A DNA stretch of 64,000 nt from Posidonia oceanica (lineage: Eukaryota; Streptophyta; Magnoliopsida; Alismatales; Posidoniaceae). A program made the translations under genes and the position numbers. The notes under the pieces were generated by a model. The model was not told where the DNA came from and made no database searches. It saw only the letters and a program-made list of their open reading frames with translations. Positions 11,490 through 22,127 of this stretch are shown here, one piece after another. The stretch spans positions 83,646,001 through 83,710,000 of the forward strand of contig JAZBRS010000020.1 of NCBI GenBank assembly GCA_037176725.1, in the 5' to 3' direction. Every line of letters starts with the position of its first letter. Position 1 is the stretch's first letter.

Positions 11490-11562
11490 GTAACACCCGG
11501 GAATTCATTTCCCTTGTAATTATACTTTTATAATGAATTCCTTGGCTGCAGTCAGGTGTTAC
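11490..11562 (+). promoter_or_regulatory. Nested double hairpin at the LTR 5' end
   Basis: GTAACACC (11490-11497) pairs with GGTGTTAC (11555-11562), and inside it GGAATTCATT (11500-11509) pairs with AATGAATTCC (11532-11541). The same architecture appears at 44629-44702 and 30084-30151 with different but still complementary inner arms. Conservation by compensating change suggests a selected structure; what it does is unknown. Confidence 0.65.
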
Positions 11563-12166
11563 TGGCCTTGTGGGCCCCACTAGTATTTTGTTGTGGGCCC
11601 CATCTATGGTTTTGTGTAGGTCTCCACATTTGGGTTGCTGTGGGCCTCACTTGTGGTAGTTGATGGAACAGATTGTGGTATGGTTCTTGGTTTCCACTCT
11701 CTCTCTCTCCCACTCTCCCTTCCTCCCTCTTTCCCCCCCTCTTCCCCCACTCACCCTCTCTCTCCCCCTCACCCCTCACTCGTGCCCTCCCCCTCATTTT
11801 CCCTCACGCGTGCCTCCCCCTCCCCACCCGTTCCCCTCCTCCTCTCCTCCGCGCCCGTGCCCTAACCCCGGCCGGCGCAGCACTCCCTCCTCCCCCTCTC
11901 TCCACCTCCATCTCCTCCTCCCTCCACTCTCTCCTCCTCTATCCTTCCCCTTTTCTTCCCTTCCTCCTCTTTTTCTTCCTCCTTCTCTGTGGCGACTGTC
12001 GGCGGTGGCTGGCACGTGGTGGCGGCCGGCGGTGGTGCGATGAGCTCCAGTCTTCGTCCCAGTGGAGTGGCGAGCCCGAGAGCAGCACGTGGAGCTCAGT
12101 GAGGCGGCGGATCGCCGGAGTTGCGTGTGGATCGCCGAAGGACAGAGGCCATCCCTCCGTCCCAAG

Positions 12167-14258
12167 GTACACGCCTCGCCGTAGTAGCTTAAATATTTAG
12201 AAAATGATATGCATGCGTTCATTGCCATAATTATATGCTATGGTAGTGATTTGGTAATTTTTGAGATTTTATGTGGTTTTTGGCCGAATTTATGACCCGG
12301 GTAGCTAAAATGCTTATTTATGATTTTCCGGTGAATTCCGGTGTTTTGTGCCTCGGATTAAGGCGAATGTGATGTGGATGTGTTGCTTGAGCAGATACGC
12401 TCGTTTTTATATATTGCATGCTTGATTTGGCATGGTTTTGATAGTATTTGAGTTTTTGGAGGAAAATGACTTGAATGTGGGTTTTTCGGTGTTTTCGCAA
12501 ATTGAATGCCTCGGAATGCCATAATGTGTGTATGATTGCATTCCTTATTGAATTCCGGAGATTTCGGTATATGGCATGCTAGATTTAGAGTTTTGTATAG
12601 GTGTTTTGGGGTTTAAGTGGCTTTTATAAGTTTTCTGCCCTACTCTGGTTCGGCACGCCGTTTTTGAACGGTATGCCGATTTCTGAAGGAAATCGGGATA
12701 CTGGTCCATATCGATCTCCCGTTTTTTGTCAGATCTAGACTAGAACCTGAATTCAGTCGACTGAAATCGGTCGGTCTGCCGCTTTCAGGGCTCGATCAGT
12801 CCACCGATGGGTTTGGTTCCACCGAATCAGGGATTTTCGGTCGACCGATGGGATGTCGGTCTGCCGATTCCTAGGTCGGACCGGTCGACCAGTGGATTTG
12901 GTTCCACCGAATCAGGGATTTCGATCAACCGATGGGATTTTCGGTCTACCGATCTTAGTCTGGGTTGCTCTCCCAGGCTTGTTTTCTGATGTGGTTTCTA
13001 TGGTTGGTTTTGGGGCATATTGTACTTTAACCCATGATTTTAATAAATGTTTTCAAAGAGATCTTTGAGGAAAAACATGGTTGGTTTGCTAATGATTTTG
13101 TCGAGGTTTTCCGTGGCCGAGACTTGAGGGATGTGTTGGCTGGACCCGGGGATGCGACGGCATTCCTAGTGTGTCGCACACCTCGCCTGGGTTGAGGTTT
13201 TGGGGGTCGGGGTGCTGGCTGTACCTAGTGGTATCGTAGCAGCGGACTTAGGAGGTATGATACTCCTGCGTAGCTGGGCGTGATACCCTAGTTGTTACGG
13301 GCATCGGGACTCGCCTGATTTTGGGTGCTGGCTGAGCCTAGGGGTTGGAGCCTCTAGTGGTTTGAAGCACTGGTGCTGGCAGAGCCTAGGGGTTGGAGTC
13401 TCTAGTGGTTCGGAGCACTGAGCTAAGGTTGCCGTATTTTGGCGTGTCCTATGGTTTATCCTGATTGTGGACAACTTGCTCAATTGGAGTGAGTAGCTTT
13501 CCCAAGTGGGGATCGCTTTTGAGGCGTCTCTAGTAACGAGATACCAGGACGGACACGCTCCTCCACAGAGCGGGTGTTCGTGGCAGTGCAGTGAGTTGCA
13601 GGGGTGACTCCCTAGCTACTGCTTGAGGCCAGGTCGATTGCTTGGCACTAGGCAACACGACTAATTGTGGTTTTGGGCCCGTGGGGCTGTGTTTGGTTGT
13701 TACTGGCCGTATTAGGCCTAGAGCTTTGCCTGATTTTGGGTTTTGTGGTTTGACTTGAGTTTTGGGCCGTATTGGGCCTAGTGTTTTCTGCCTATTTTAC
13801 GGCGTGAGGTTTTGCTGAGTTTTTTGGGCCATATTGGGCCTAATGTTTCCCGCCTATTTATGGCGTGTGGTTTTGGTTTTGAGTGTTGGGCCAATGGGCC
13901 GTTGTATTTATTGTGGTTTTGTTTACGAGGTATTTCCGCCTTGTTTTGGCCAGTGAGCCGAGTGTTTTTCCCAGCCTAAGAGGTTGGAGAGCTTTGAGTG
14001 GTGCTGAGTTTTTGGACCAGTGGGCCGTGGTTTGTGAAAATGTTTTGTAAACACCTGTCTTTCCCGATTTTAGCTTATTAGCTTTGGGAAAGGTGTTTTG
14101 ATTGGTTATATTGCTTATTGTGGACCCGGATTTGGGATTTTGACCGATTGTGCTGTATTCTGGTTTTTATGCCGGTTTCTCGTGTAGTTTTTGCGAGGTG
14201 TGTGCTGGGTTACGATTTCTGGTCACTCACGTGTGCTTTGTGTGGTTTTCAATTGCAG
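12167..14258 (+). other. Putative leader intron inside the LTR
   Basis: A donor-like CCCAAG|GTACACGCC at 12166/12167 and an acceptor-like TTTTCAATTGCAG at 14258 bound 2.1 kb of AT-richer sequence. The same pair recurs in the 3' LTR (19887/19888 and 21931), and LTR-B has GCAAG|GTACACGCC at 30668/30669 and TTCTTGCAG at 39357. The segment before the donor is pyrimidine-rich then G+C-rich, like a 5' exon. Splicing is inferred from motif conservation only. Confidence 0.35.
12650..12960. repeat. Array of short CGGTCGACCG-like palindromes
   Basis: Variants of TCGGT(C/A)(G/T)(A/G)CCGA occur repeatedly, for example CGGTATGCCGA, TCGGTCTGCCG, TTCGGTCGACCGAT and GGACCGGTCGACC, interleaved with two copies of TTTGGTTCCACCGAATCAGG. 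The 3' LTR has the same array at 20375-20680. LTR-B carries its own version at 31160-31490 and a remnant at 2155-2260. Confidence 0.75.
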
Positions 14259-14458
14259 GTGTAGATGGTTAGCTGGTTTGGAGTACTAGTGCATATAGTG
14301 GGAGTCACGTAGCTATCCACTACAGGTTCCTGGCATAGATATTTGTTGTTTAGCCCAGTAGTTAACTGTTGATGTAATTGTTGTAATAGTTAATTATGTT
14401 TTAAATTTTTGTTGGGCTTTGTTTTTTTGTACTGTTGCGATTGGAGTCGTGACAGAAC

Positions 14459-14470
14459 TGGTATCAGAGC
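14459..14470 (+). promoter_or_regulatory. Primer-binding site (initiator tRNA-Met)
   Basis: TGGTATCAGAGC begins four bases after the end of the 5' LTR. This is the usual plant retroelement site complementary to the 3' end of initiator tRNA-Met, used to prime minus-strand DNA synthesis. Confidence 0.9.
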
Positions 14471-14628
14471 CCAGGTTCACTAGGTTGCACTAGCCTAAGA
14501 GTGGTCGGTCTAGTGACTCCATAGGAAATTGCATATCATAATCGAGTCTACACCTGTTGTTTTGGCATATATTGTTATTTGTCTTATTGACTATGGTACA
14601 GGTTATTGTTGTTTCTCTCCTGTTTCAG

Positions 14629-15808
14629 CATGTCTCGCCGTGGCTGTCGGAAGGACAAGGCCCCTGCTACATGCTGAGGAACCTAGCTCTCGAGAGAAGA
14701 GTGGTTGGCAGGGCGTGCGGACGGAGTTGCGAGGCTGGATGTACGGGATCTCTCATGCTTTTGGCAAGAGTGGCTCTAGTAGAGCGTCTGAGGGAGATCC
14801 ATGGCTACGCCAATTGAGCAAGCTCCACCCGTCGACATTCAAGGGTACTGGTACTCCTGAGGAGAACGAGGCATGGCTGCGAAGGATTGAGAAGTTGTTG
14901 GATAGTTTGGCATGCCCGACAGAGCACTGGGTGCAGTTGGCTGCCTTCTAGCTCGAAGGCGATACTGATGAGTGGTGGAGAGCCACAAGGCGGCTGAAGT
15001 TCCCAGATTGTATAACGGTCAACATCAAGTGGAAGGATTTCAATGCTGCATTTCATGAGAAGTACTTCCCGAGCCATGTGAGGAGCCGGTTCGACTGAGA
15101 GTTTCGGAGTCTGCAACAGGGCAGGATGACTGTGGCTGAGTATGGAGCTTCATTTGCCCGATTGGAGAGGTTCGCCCAGGCCTTTGATACTAAGGAGAGG
15201 CGGGCGGAGAGATTTCTGGAAGGTCTTCAACCCAACTTGAGGGTGAAGGTGATGGACTGCCGATACACGACGGCAGCTGAGATGGTCCAGATGGCTTCCC
15301 GCTTTGAAGAGGAGTACAATCAGTATGTGAGTGGTCACTCCAAGGGGAAGGCCAAGATGCCCTTCACTTCCCGGTTCTCTGTCTCTAGTCCACCGAGTTC
15401 CAGTAGCATGAGTAGCCCAGGGAAGAGAAAGAAGGACAGATCCGGCAGTGATTCTGGTGCCCAGCGTAGTTTTGCTAGAGGTAGCGATGCTGGCCCTGCC
15501 TCCAACGCCCGGTACAGCTTTATAGGAGTTGGTAGCACTGATCTGAGTCAGGCTGCTTCGAGTGGACAGTGTGGCGCTCAGTGTTTCTAGTGTGGCCAGA
15601 CAGACCACTTTGCAGCGCACTGCCCTCGAACACTGCAGACGACGAATCGGAGTGGAGTGGTGTGCTACAACTGTGGGAGACCGGGGCATGTGCAGAGGTT
15701 GTGTCCAGATCCTCCCAAGAGAGCAGGGAATGTGCCACAACAGCCGACCTGGGGGCATGTGTTCACCATTTCAGCTCTCGATTGTGGGCCCTCTGGTGAT
15801 GTTATAGA
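14629..15808 (+). pseudogene. gag of the chromovirus (decayed)
   Basis: A start at 14629 reads MSRRGCRKDKAPATC then a stop, with the main frame shifted shortly after. The body holds FKGTGTPEENEAWLRRIEK, a stop at about 14950, DEWWRATRRL and FHEKYFPSHVR, then MTVAEYGASFARLERFA (15126 on), typical of plant gypsy capsid. Two CCHC zinc knuckles follow near 15580-15710: CF(stop)CGQTDHFAAHC and CYNCGRPGHVQRLC. At least three in-frame stops and one frameshift make it non-functional. Confidence 0.85.
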
Positions 15809-15847
15809 GGGTAAGTCTCTGTAGTCTTCCTTGGGTAGTGTGACCCA

Positions 15848-16790
15848 TTGTATGTTGTTGTTGGTTGTGCTTTGGCCTTAGGTTCTTATCTTGTGGTGGG
15901 CCGAATGGCCAAAGTTCTGTTTGACTCAGAGAGCACGTTCTCTTTTGTCTCCGAGTCTTTTACGGCGGAGCTGGATGATGTACCTACCAAGTTAGCTTTC
16001 CACCTGGACGTGGTAACGCCGCTGGGTGAGCACAGTCTAACGTGGAGATATCTGCCTTCTATCGATCTGGAGCTGAATGGCCAAGAGTTCGATGCCACTC
16101 TCATTCTCATGAGCATGAATGAGTATGATGTCATTTTGGACATGGACTGGTTGAGCCAACATTCTACTTTGATCGACTGTGCTCGTAGGAGGATTTTCTT
16201 TGGAGTTGTTGATGCTGGTTCCTTCTTTGTGCAAGGTGTGCGCCAGGGTGAGCCTAAGCTTGTGATTTCTGCTATGAAGGCTTACAAGTCTTTGGCTAAG
16301 GGATGTGTGGGATACCTTGCTAGTGTGGTTACCTCTACTTCTCCGGAGTCGGGTATTCACAACATATCTGTTGTGTGTGAATATCCCGACGTTTTCCCTG
16401 ATGATCTGCCTAGCATGCCACCTCACAGGGAAGTAGAGTTCTTTATTGAGCTGACCCCGGGGAGTGGTGCTGTTGCGAAGAATCCTTATCGGATGACGCC
16501 AGCTGAATTGCGAAAGTTCAAGGCCCAACTGCAGGACTTGCTGGACAAGGGGTTCATCAGGCCAAGTGTGTCTCCGTGGAGAGCGCCTGTCTTGTTCGTT
16601 CGTAAGAAGGATGGTTCACTCCGATTGTGTATAGACTACCGGATGTTGAATCAGATTACAGTGAAGAATAAGTATCCCTTGCCCCGTATTGAGGACCTGT
16701 TTGACCAGTTGCCCCGTATTGAATCAGGATATCACCAGTTGAGGATCCATGATTCAGACATTCAAAAGATTGCTTTCCGGACGTGGTATG
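15848..16790 (+). pseudogene. Protease and N-terminal reverse transcriptase of the chromovirus
   Basis: The 316-residue open frame begins with an aspartic protease whose active site reads [10 protein letters not shown] instead of the usual DSG, followed by [13 protein letters not shown]. Reverse transcriptase starts at [11 protein letters not shown], with [37 protein letters not shown] and [20 protein letters not shown]. The motif A segment that normally carries KIDL between FDQL and SGYHQLRI is missing and replaced by PRIE, removing one of the three catalytic Asp residues. The frame then breaks near 16790. Confidence 0.88.
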
Positions 16791-17714
16791 GCTTATGAGT
16801 TTACGGTTATGCCCTTCGGCTTAACCAACACCCCTGCCGCATTCATGGAGTTGATGAACCGGATCTTCAGGTCTTACTTGGACCAGTTTGTGGCGGTCTT
16901 TGTAGACGACATTCTGGTCTACTCTTCAGATGAGGAAGCTCATGCCCAACATCTGAGGGCAGTGCTGGATGTTCTGAGGCAGCACCAATTGTATGCCAAG
17001 TTCTCTAAGTGTGAGTTCTGGTTGAGTGAAGTTATGTTCCTCGGCCACCTTATTTCTAGAGAAGGCGTCAGAGTTGATCCTTCCAAGGTTGAGGCAGTTA
17101 GCAATTGGCAGAGGCCCAAGACCGTGACTGAGATCAGGAGTTTCCTGGGATTGGCAGGTTACTACAAGAGGTTTATCAAGAATTTCTCTTCTATTGCCTC
17201 ATCCCTGACAGCCCTCACCAAGCAAGGGGTTCCGTTTATTTGGGACCAAGACTGTGAGGTGAGTTTTAATGAGTTGAAGGCTCGTCTGACTTTTACTCCT
17301 ATTCTGACCTTGCCTTCTGGTAGTGGTGGCTTCACTGTTTATAGTGATGCCAATGAAGTTGGTTTGGGTAATGTTCTGATGTAGCGTGGCAATGTTGTGG
17401 CTTATGCCTCCCGTCAGCTGAAGGACCACGAGAAGAACTACCCTACTCATGATCTAGAGATGGCTGTCGTTGTGTTCGCGCTGAAGCTTTGGCGATACTA
17501 CCTGTATGGAGAGCAATTCGAGGTCTACACGGATCACAAGAGTCTGAAGTATATATTTACTCAGAAGGACCTCAACATGCGGCAGCGGAGATGGGTGGAA
17601 TACCTCAAGGACTATGATTTCGGTTTATCCTACCACCCTAGGAAGGCCAACGTGATCGCCGATGCTCTGAGCCGGCGTACGCACGTCATGGCAAGCCTGA
17701 TGGTCAAGGAATAG
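16786..17714 (+). pseudogene. C-terminal reverse transcriptase and RNase H of the chromovirus
   Basis: After a frameshift the polymerase resumes with [18 protein letters not shown] and [11 protein letters not shown] (catalytic FVDD near 16903), then [11 protein letters not shown] and [11 protein letters not shown]. The RNase H part reads [17 protein letters not shown], a stop at about 17382, then [33 protein letters not shown] and [12 protein letters not shown] further stop closes the frame at 17714. Confidence 0.9.
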
Positions 17715-19055
17715 ACCATGCTAGAGGATCTGGCTGACTGTGGACTCAAGAGACTACATTGGGGAGCAGGCGGTGCCTACATGGCGAGCTTGTCTGTTCG
17801 TCCCAAGCTAGTGGAGTTCATTATTGCCTGTCAGTAGATAGACCCCTTCTTTCAGGCGACAGTTGAGAAGTTGCGCACTAGGGAACTGCCAGACTTTTCT
17901 CTCGGCGTACATGGGGAATTGAGGTTTGATCAGCGCCTGTATGTACCCCAGTACGAGGAAGCCATGCGGAGGCTACTGGATGAAGCCCATCGATCCAAGT
18001 ACACCGTCCACCCAGGATCCATGAAAATGTACCGGGATCTAAAGCAGAACTTTTGGTGGCCTGGCATGAAGAGAGAAGTTGCTGACTTTGTGACAAGATG
18101 TGCAACCTGCTAACTAGTCAAGGCAAAGCATCAGAGACTGGTGGAACTCTACAACCGTTGAGCATACCGGAATGGAAATGGAAACACATCTCTATGGATT
18201 TTGTAACTGGGTTGCCGCGTACCATAAGAAAGAACGACACCATGTGGGTGATCGTTGATCGGCTAACCAAGTCAGCTCATTTTCTTACTATCTAGGTGAA
18301 TCTTCCCTTATGGTGGTTGGCAAAACTGTACGTATCAGAGATCGTTCGGCTGCATGGTGTTCCTATATCCATAGTGCAGAGACACGCGGTTTACCTCAAG
18401 GATCTAGAGAACTCTACAGAAAGCTTTTGGCACAGTACTTAATTTCAATACAGCATTCCACCCTCAGACGGATAGTTAGACAGAGAGGACTATCCAGACT
18501 CTGGAGGATATGTTGAGAGCTTGTGCCCTGGACTTGCAAGGAAGTTGGGAGGACTACCTACCGTTGGTTGAGTTTGCATACAACAATAGCTACCACTCTA
18601 GCATCGAGATGGCACCATACGAGACTCTGTATGGTAGGCCTTGTAGATCCCCGGTTTGCTGGAGCGAGGCAGGAGAGCGGCAGCTTCTTAGTCTTGAGAT
18701 TGTGCAGCAGTATGAGGACAATGTGGACTTGATCCACAAAAGGCTTGTGACTGCACAGAGTCGGCAAAAGAGTTATGCTAACCAGAGGTGGAGACCGTTG
18801 GAGTTTCTAGTGGGAGACTATGTGTTCTTGAAGGTTTCACCGACGAAAGGCGTAATGAGATTTGACAAGCGTGGGAAGCTGAGTCCCCGCTATATTGGCC
18901 CGTACCAGATCACGCAAAGGGTTGGTAAAGTAGCCTATGGATTGGCCCTACTACCTGAGCTAACGATAATGCATAACGTGTTCCACGTCTCCATACTGAG
19001 GAAGTGTCTGACTGATGTTTCACAGGTAATCTCTGTTCAGCCAGAGGTGCTCTAG
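17715..19055 (+). pseudogene. Integrase of the chromovirus (decayed)
   Basis: The N-terminal H2C2 zinc finger is clear at 17990-18113: HRSKYTVHPGSMKMYRDLK, FWWPGMK and CATC. The catalytic core starts with [13 protein letters not shown] (first Asp) and [14 protein letters not shown]. The region of the second Asp (18310-18480) is frame-broken and reads QRHAVYL where SDRD is expected. From 18510 the frame is again good: LRACALDLQGSWEDYLPLVE, FAYNNSYHSSIEMAPYE and GRPCRSPVCW, then the GKLSPRYIGPYQITQRVG segment. Confidence 0.88.
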
Positions 19056-19245
19056 GAAGATCTCTGCTATGTTGAGGAGGTTGTTCAGATTGTTGATTGC
19101 AGAGAACAGGTGTTGCGCAATAAGGTGATTCCGCTGGTCCTCGTGAAATAACAACATCATGGAGCAGAAGAGGTCACTTGGGAGCGCGAGGATGACATCC
19201 TTGCTCAGTACCCGCACCTTCTCGCCTACCATTGATTTCGGGCGT
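19056..19245 (+). pseudogene. Chromodomain remnant at the end of pol
   Basis: Translation gives VQIVDCREQVLRNKVIPLVL, a stop in place of the conserved Trp, QHHGAEEVTWEREDDI and LAQYPHLLA. This is the C-terminal chromodomain-like module of Tekay/Del elements, thought to guide integration into heterochromatin. The copy at 49265-49360 shows HGTEEATWEREDVI. Confidence 0.75.
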
Positions 19246-19269
19246 GAAATCCTTTTTAGGTGTTTATGA

Positions 19270-22127
19270 TGTAACACCCGGGAATTCATTTCTCTTGTAA
19301 TTATGCTTTTATAATGAATTCCTTGGCTGCAGTCGGATGTTACTGGCCTTGCAGGCCCCACTTGTATTTTGTTATGAGCTCCATCTGTGGTTTTGTGTGG
19401 GTCTCCACATTTGGGTTGCTGTGGACCCTACTTGTGGTGGTTGGTGGGACAGATTATGGTATGGTTCCTGGTTTCTCTCTCTCTCTCCCCCCTCACCCCT
19501 CACTCGTGCCCTCCCCCTCATTTTCCCTCACACGTGCCTCCCCCTCCCCACCCGTTCCCCTCCTCCTCTCCTCCGCGCCTATGCCCTAACCCCGACCGAC
19601 ACAGCACTCCCTCCTCCCCCTCTCTCCACCTCCATCTCCTCCTCCCTCCACTCTCTCCTCCTCCATCCTTCCCCTTCCCTTCCCTTCCTCCTCTTCTTCT
19701 TCCTCCTCTGTGGCGACTGTCGACGGTGGCCAGCATGTGGTGGCGGCCAGCGATGGTGCAACGAGCTCCGATCTTCGTCCCGGTGGAGTGGCGAGCCTGA
19801 GAGCGACGTGTGGAGCTCGGTGAGACAGTGGATCGCCGGAGTTGCATGTGGATCGCCGGAAGACGGAGGCCATCCCTCTGTCCCAAGGTACACGCCTCGC
19901 CGTAGTAGCTTAAATATTTAAAAAATGATATGCATGCGTTCATTGCCATGATTATATGCTATGGTAGTGATTTGGTATTTTTGAGGATTTTATGTGATTT
20001 TTGGCCGGATTTATGGCCCAAATAGCTTAAATGCTTATTTATGGTTTTCCGGTGAATTCTGGTGTTTTGTACCTCAGATTGAGGCGAATGTGATGTGAAT
20101 GTGTTGCTTGAGCGAATACGCTCGTTTTCATATATTGCATGCTTAATTTGGCATGGTTTTAATAGTATTTGAGTTTTTGGAGGAAAATGACTTGAATGTG
20201 GGTTTTTCGGTGTTTTCGCGAATTGTATACCTCGAAATGCCATAATGTGTGTATGGTTGCATTCCTTATTGAATTCCGGAGATTTTGGTATATGACATGC
20301 TAGATTTAGAGTTTTGTGTAAGTGTTTTGGGGTTTAAGTGACTTTTATAAGTTTTCTGCCCTACTCTGGTTCGGCACGTCATTTTTGAACGGTATGCCGA
20401 TTTCTGGAGGAAATCGGGATATCGGTCCATATCAGTCTCCCATTTTTCTGTCAGATCTAGACCAGAATCTGAATTCGGTCGACCGAAATCGGTCGGTCTG
20501 TCGCTTTCAAGGCTCGATCGGTCCACTGGTGGATTTGGTTCCACCGAATCAAGGATTTTCGGTCGACCGATGGGATGTCAGTCTGCCGATTCCTGGGCCA
20601 GACCAGTCGACTGATGGATTTGGTTCCACCGAATCAGGGATTTTCGATCGATCGATGGAATTTTCGGTCTGTCGATCTTAGTCTGGGTTGCTCTCCCGAG
20701 CTTGTTTTCTGATGTGGTTTCTATGATTGATTTTGAGACATATTGTGTTTTAACCCATGATTTTAATAAATATTTTCAAAGAGATCTTTGAGGAAAAACA
20801 TGGTTGGTTTGCAAATGAATTTACTGAGGTTTTCCGTGGCCGAGACTTGAGGATTGTGTTGGCTGGACCCGAGGATGCGACGACATTCCTGGTGTCGTAC
20901 ACCTCGCCCGGGTTGAGATTTTGGGGGTCGAGATGCCGATCGTACCTAGCGGTATCGTAGCAGCAAACTTGGGAGGTATGATACTCCTACGTAGCTGAGC
21001 GTGATACCCTAGTTGTTACAGACACCGGGACTCGCCTGGTTTTGGGTGTTGGCTGAGCTTAAAGGTTGGAGCCTCTAGTGGTTCGGAGCACTGAACTGAG
21101 GTCACCGTATTTTGGCGTGCCTTGTGGTTTGTCCTGATTGTAGACAGCTCGCCCAGTTGGGATGACTAGCTTTCCTAGGTGGGGATCACTTTTGAGGCGT
21201 CTCTAGTGACGAGATGCCAGGATGGACACGCTCCTCCATAGGACGGGTGTTCGTGGCAGTGCAGTGAGTTACAGGGGTAAGTCTTTGGCAACTGCTTAAT
21301 GCCAGATTGATTGCTTGGCGCTAAGCAACACGACTAGTTGTGGTTTTGGACCCGCGGAGCTGTGTTTGGTTGTTGCTGGCCGTATTAGGCCTAGAGCTTT
21401 ACCTGATTTTAGACTTTGTGATTTGACTTGAGTTTTGAGCCGTATTGGGCTTAGTATTTTCTGCCTATTTTACAGCGTGAGGTTTTGCTGAGTTTTTTGG
21501 GCCATATTAGGCCTAATGTTTCCCACCTATTTATAGCGTGTGGTTTTGGTTTTGAGTGTTGGACAAGTGGACCATTGTATTGATTATGGTTTTGTTTACG
21601 AGGTATTTCCGCTTTGTTTTGGCCAGTGGACCGAGTATTTTTCCCAACCTAAGAGATTGGAGGGCTTTGAGTGGTGCTGAGTTTTTGGGACGGTGGACCG
21701 TAGTTTGTGAAAATGTTTTGTAAATACCTGTCTTTCCCGATTTTAGCTTATTAGCTTTGGAAAAAGTGTTTTGATTGGTTATATTGCTTATTGTGGACCC
21801 GGATTTGGAGTTTTGACCGGTTGTGCCGTATTCTGGTTTTTATGTCGATTTCTCGTGTGGTTTTTGCAAAGTGTGTGCTGTGTTACGATTTCTGATCACT
21901 CAAGTATGCTTTGTGTGGTTTTCAATTGCAGATGTAGATAGTTAGCTGGTTTGGAATCCTAATGCATATAGTAGGAGTCACGTAGCTGTCCACTGCAGGT
22001 TCTTGACATAGATATTTGTTGTTTAGTCCAGTAGTTAACTGTTGATGTAATTATTGTAATTGTTAATTATGTTTTAAATTTTTGTTGGACTTGATTTTTT
22101 TATACTGTTGCGATTGAGATCGTGACA
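19270..22127 (+). repeat. 3' LTR of the chromovirus
   Basis: The LTR is 2858 bp, matching the 5' LTR over its whole length and ending at CGTGACA before the AAATG duplication. It lacks about 60 bp of the pyrimidine tract and one local duplication found in the 5' LTR. Donor-like AAGGTACACGCC and acceptor-like TTCAATTGCAG sites are both kept. A clear polypurine tract just before the LTR was not evident. Confidence 0.92.

Larger units (their letters stand above)
11489..14454 (+). repeat. 5' LTR of the chromovirus
   Basis: The LTR spans 2966 bp, ending at TCGTGACA just before the primer-binding site. It holds a double hairpin at its start, a polypyrimidine tract (about 11695-11990), a G+C-rich stretch ending in AAGGTACACGCC, a palindrome-rich region (12650-12960), a local duplication of a GGTTGGAG(C/T)CTCTAG unit near 13340-13405 absent from the 3' LTR, and a splice-acceptor-like TTGCAG at 14258. 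Long Pro/Ser-rich frames in 11635-12200 come from the pyrimidine tract. Confidence 0.9.
11489..22127 (+). mobile_element. Full-length Ty3/gypsy chromovirus, Tekay/Del type (inactive)
   Basis: A complete LTR retrotransposon of 10.6 kb with a perfect target-site duplication AAATG (11484-11488 and 22128-22132). LTRs begin TGTAACACC and end CGTGACA. The order is 5' LTR, initiator-Met primer site, gag, protease, reverse transcriptase, RNase H, integrase, chromodomain-like tail, 3' LTR. The long LTRs, the YASRQLK...TDHKSLKY RNase H region and the C-terminal chromodomain remnant fit the Tekay/Del clade. Counting the first 120 bp by eye gives about 12 differences between the LTRs, mostly transitions, so the insertion is not recent. 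Coding parts hold many stops. Confidence 0.93.

Noticed and set aside
11635..12228. Pro/Ser-rich frames, repeated at 19314-19949
   Set aside because: Identical location in both LTRs and composed of the pyrimidine tract; no coding evidence.
12650..12960. CRISPR-like array
   Set aside because: Motifs are short and unevenly spaced, spacers are not of constant length, and the setting is a plant LTR.
15150..15758. 202-residue minus-strand frame
   Set aside because: It is the shadow of the chromovirus gag region on the other strand.
15848..19055. Endogenous pararetrovirus (caulimovirid) polymerase
   Set aside because: Integrase, chromodomain remnant, LTRs and a target-site duplication identify a Ty3/gypsy chromovirus.
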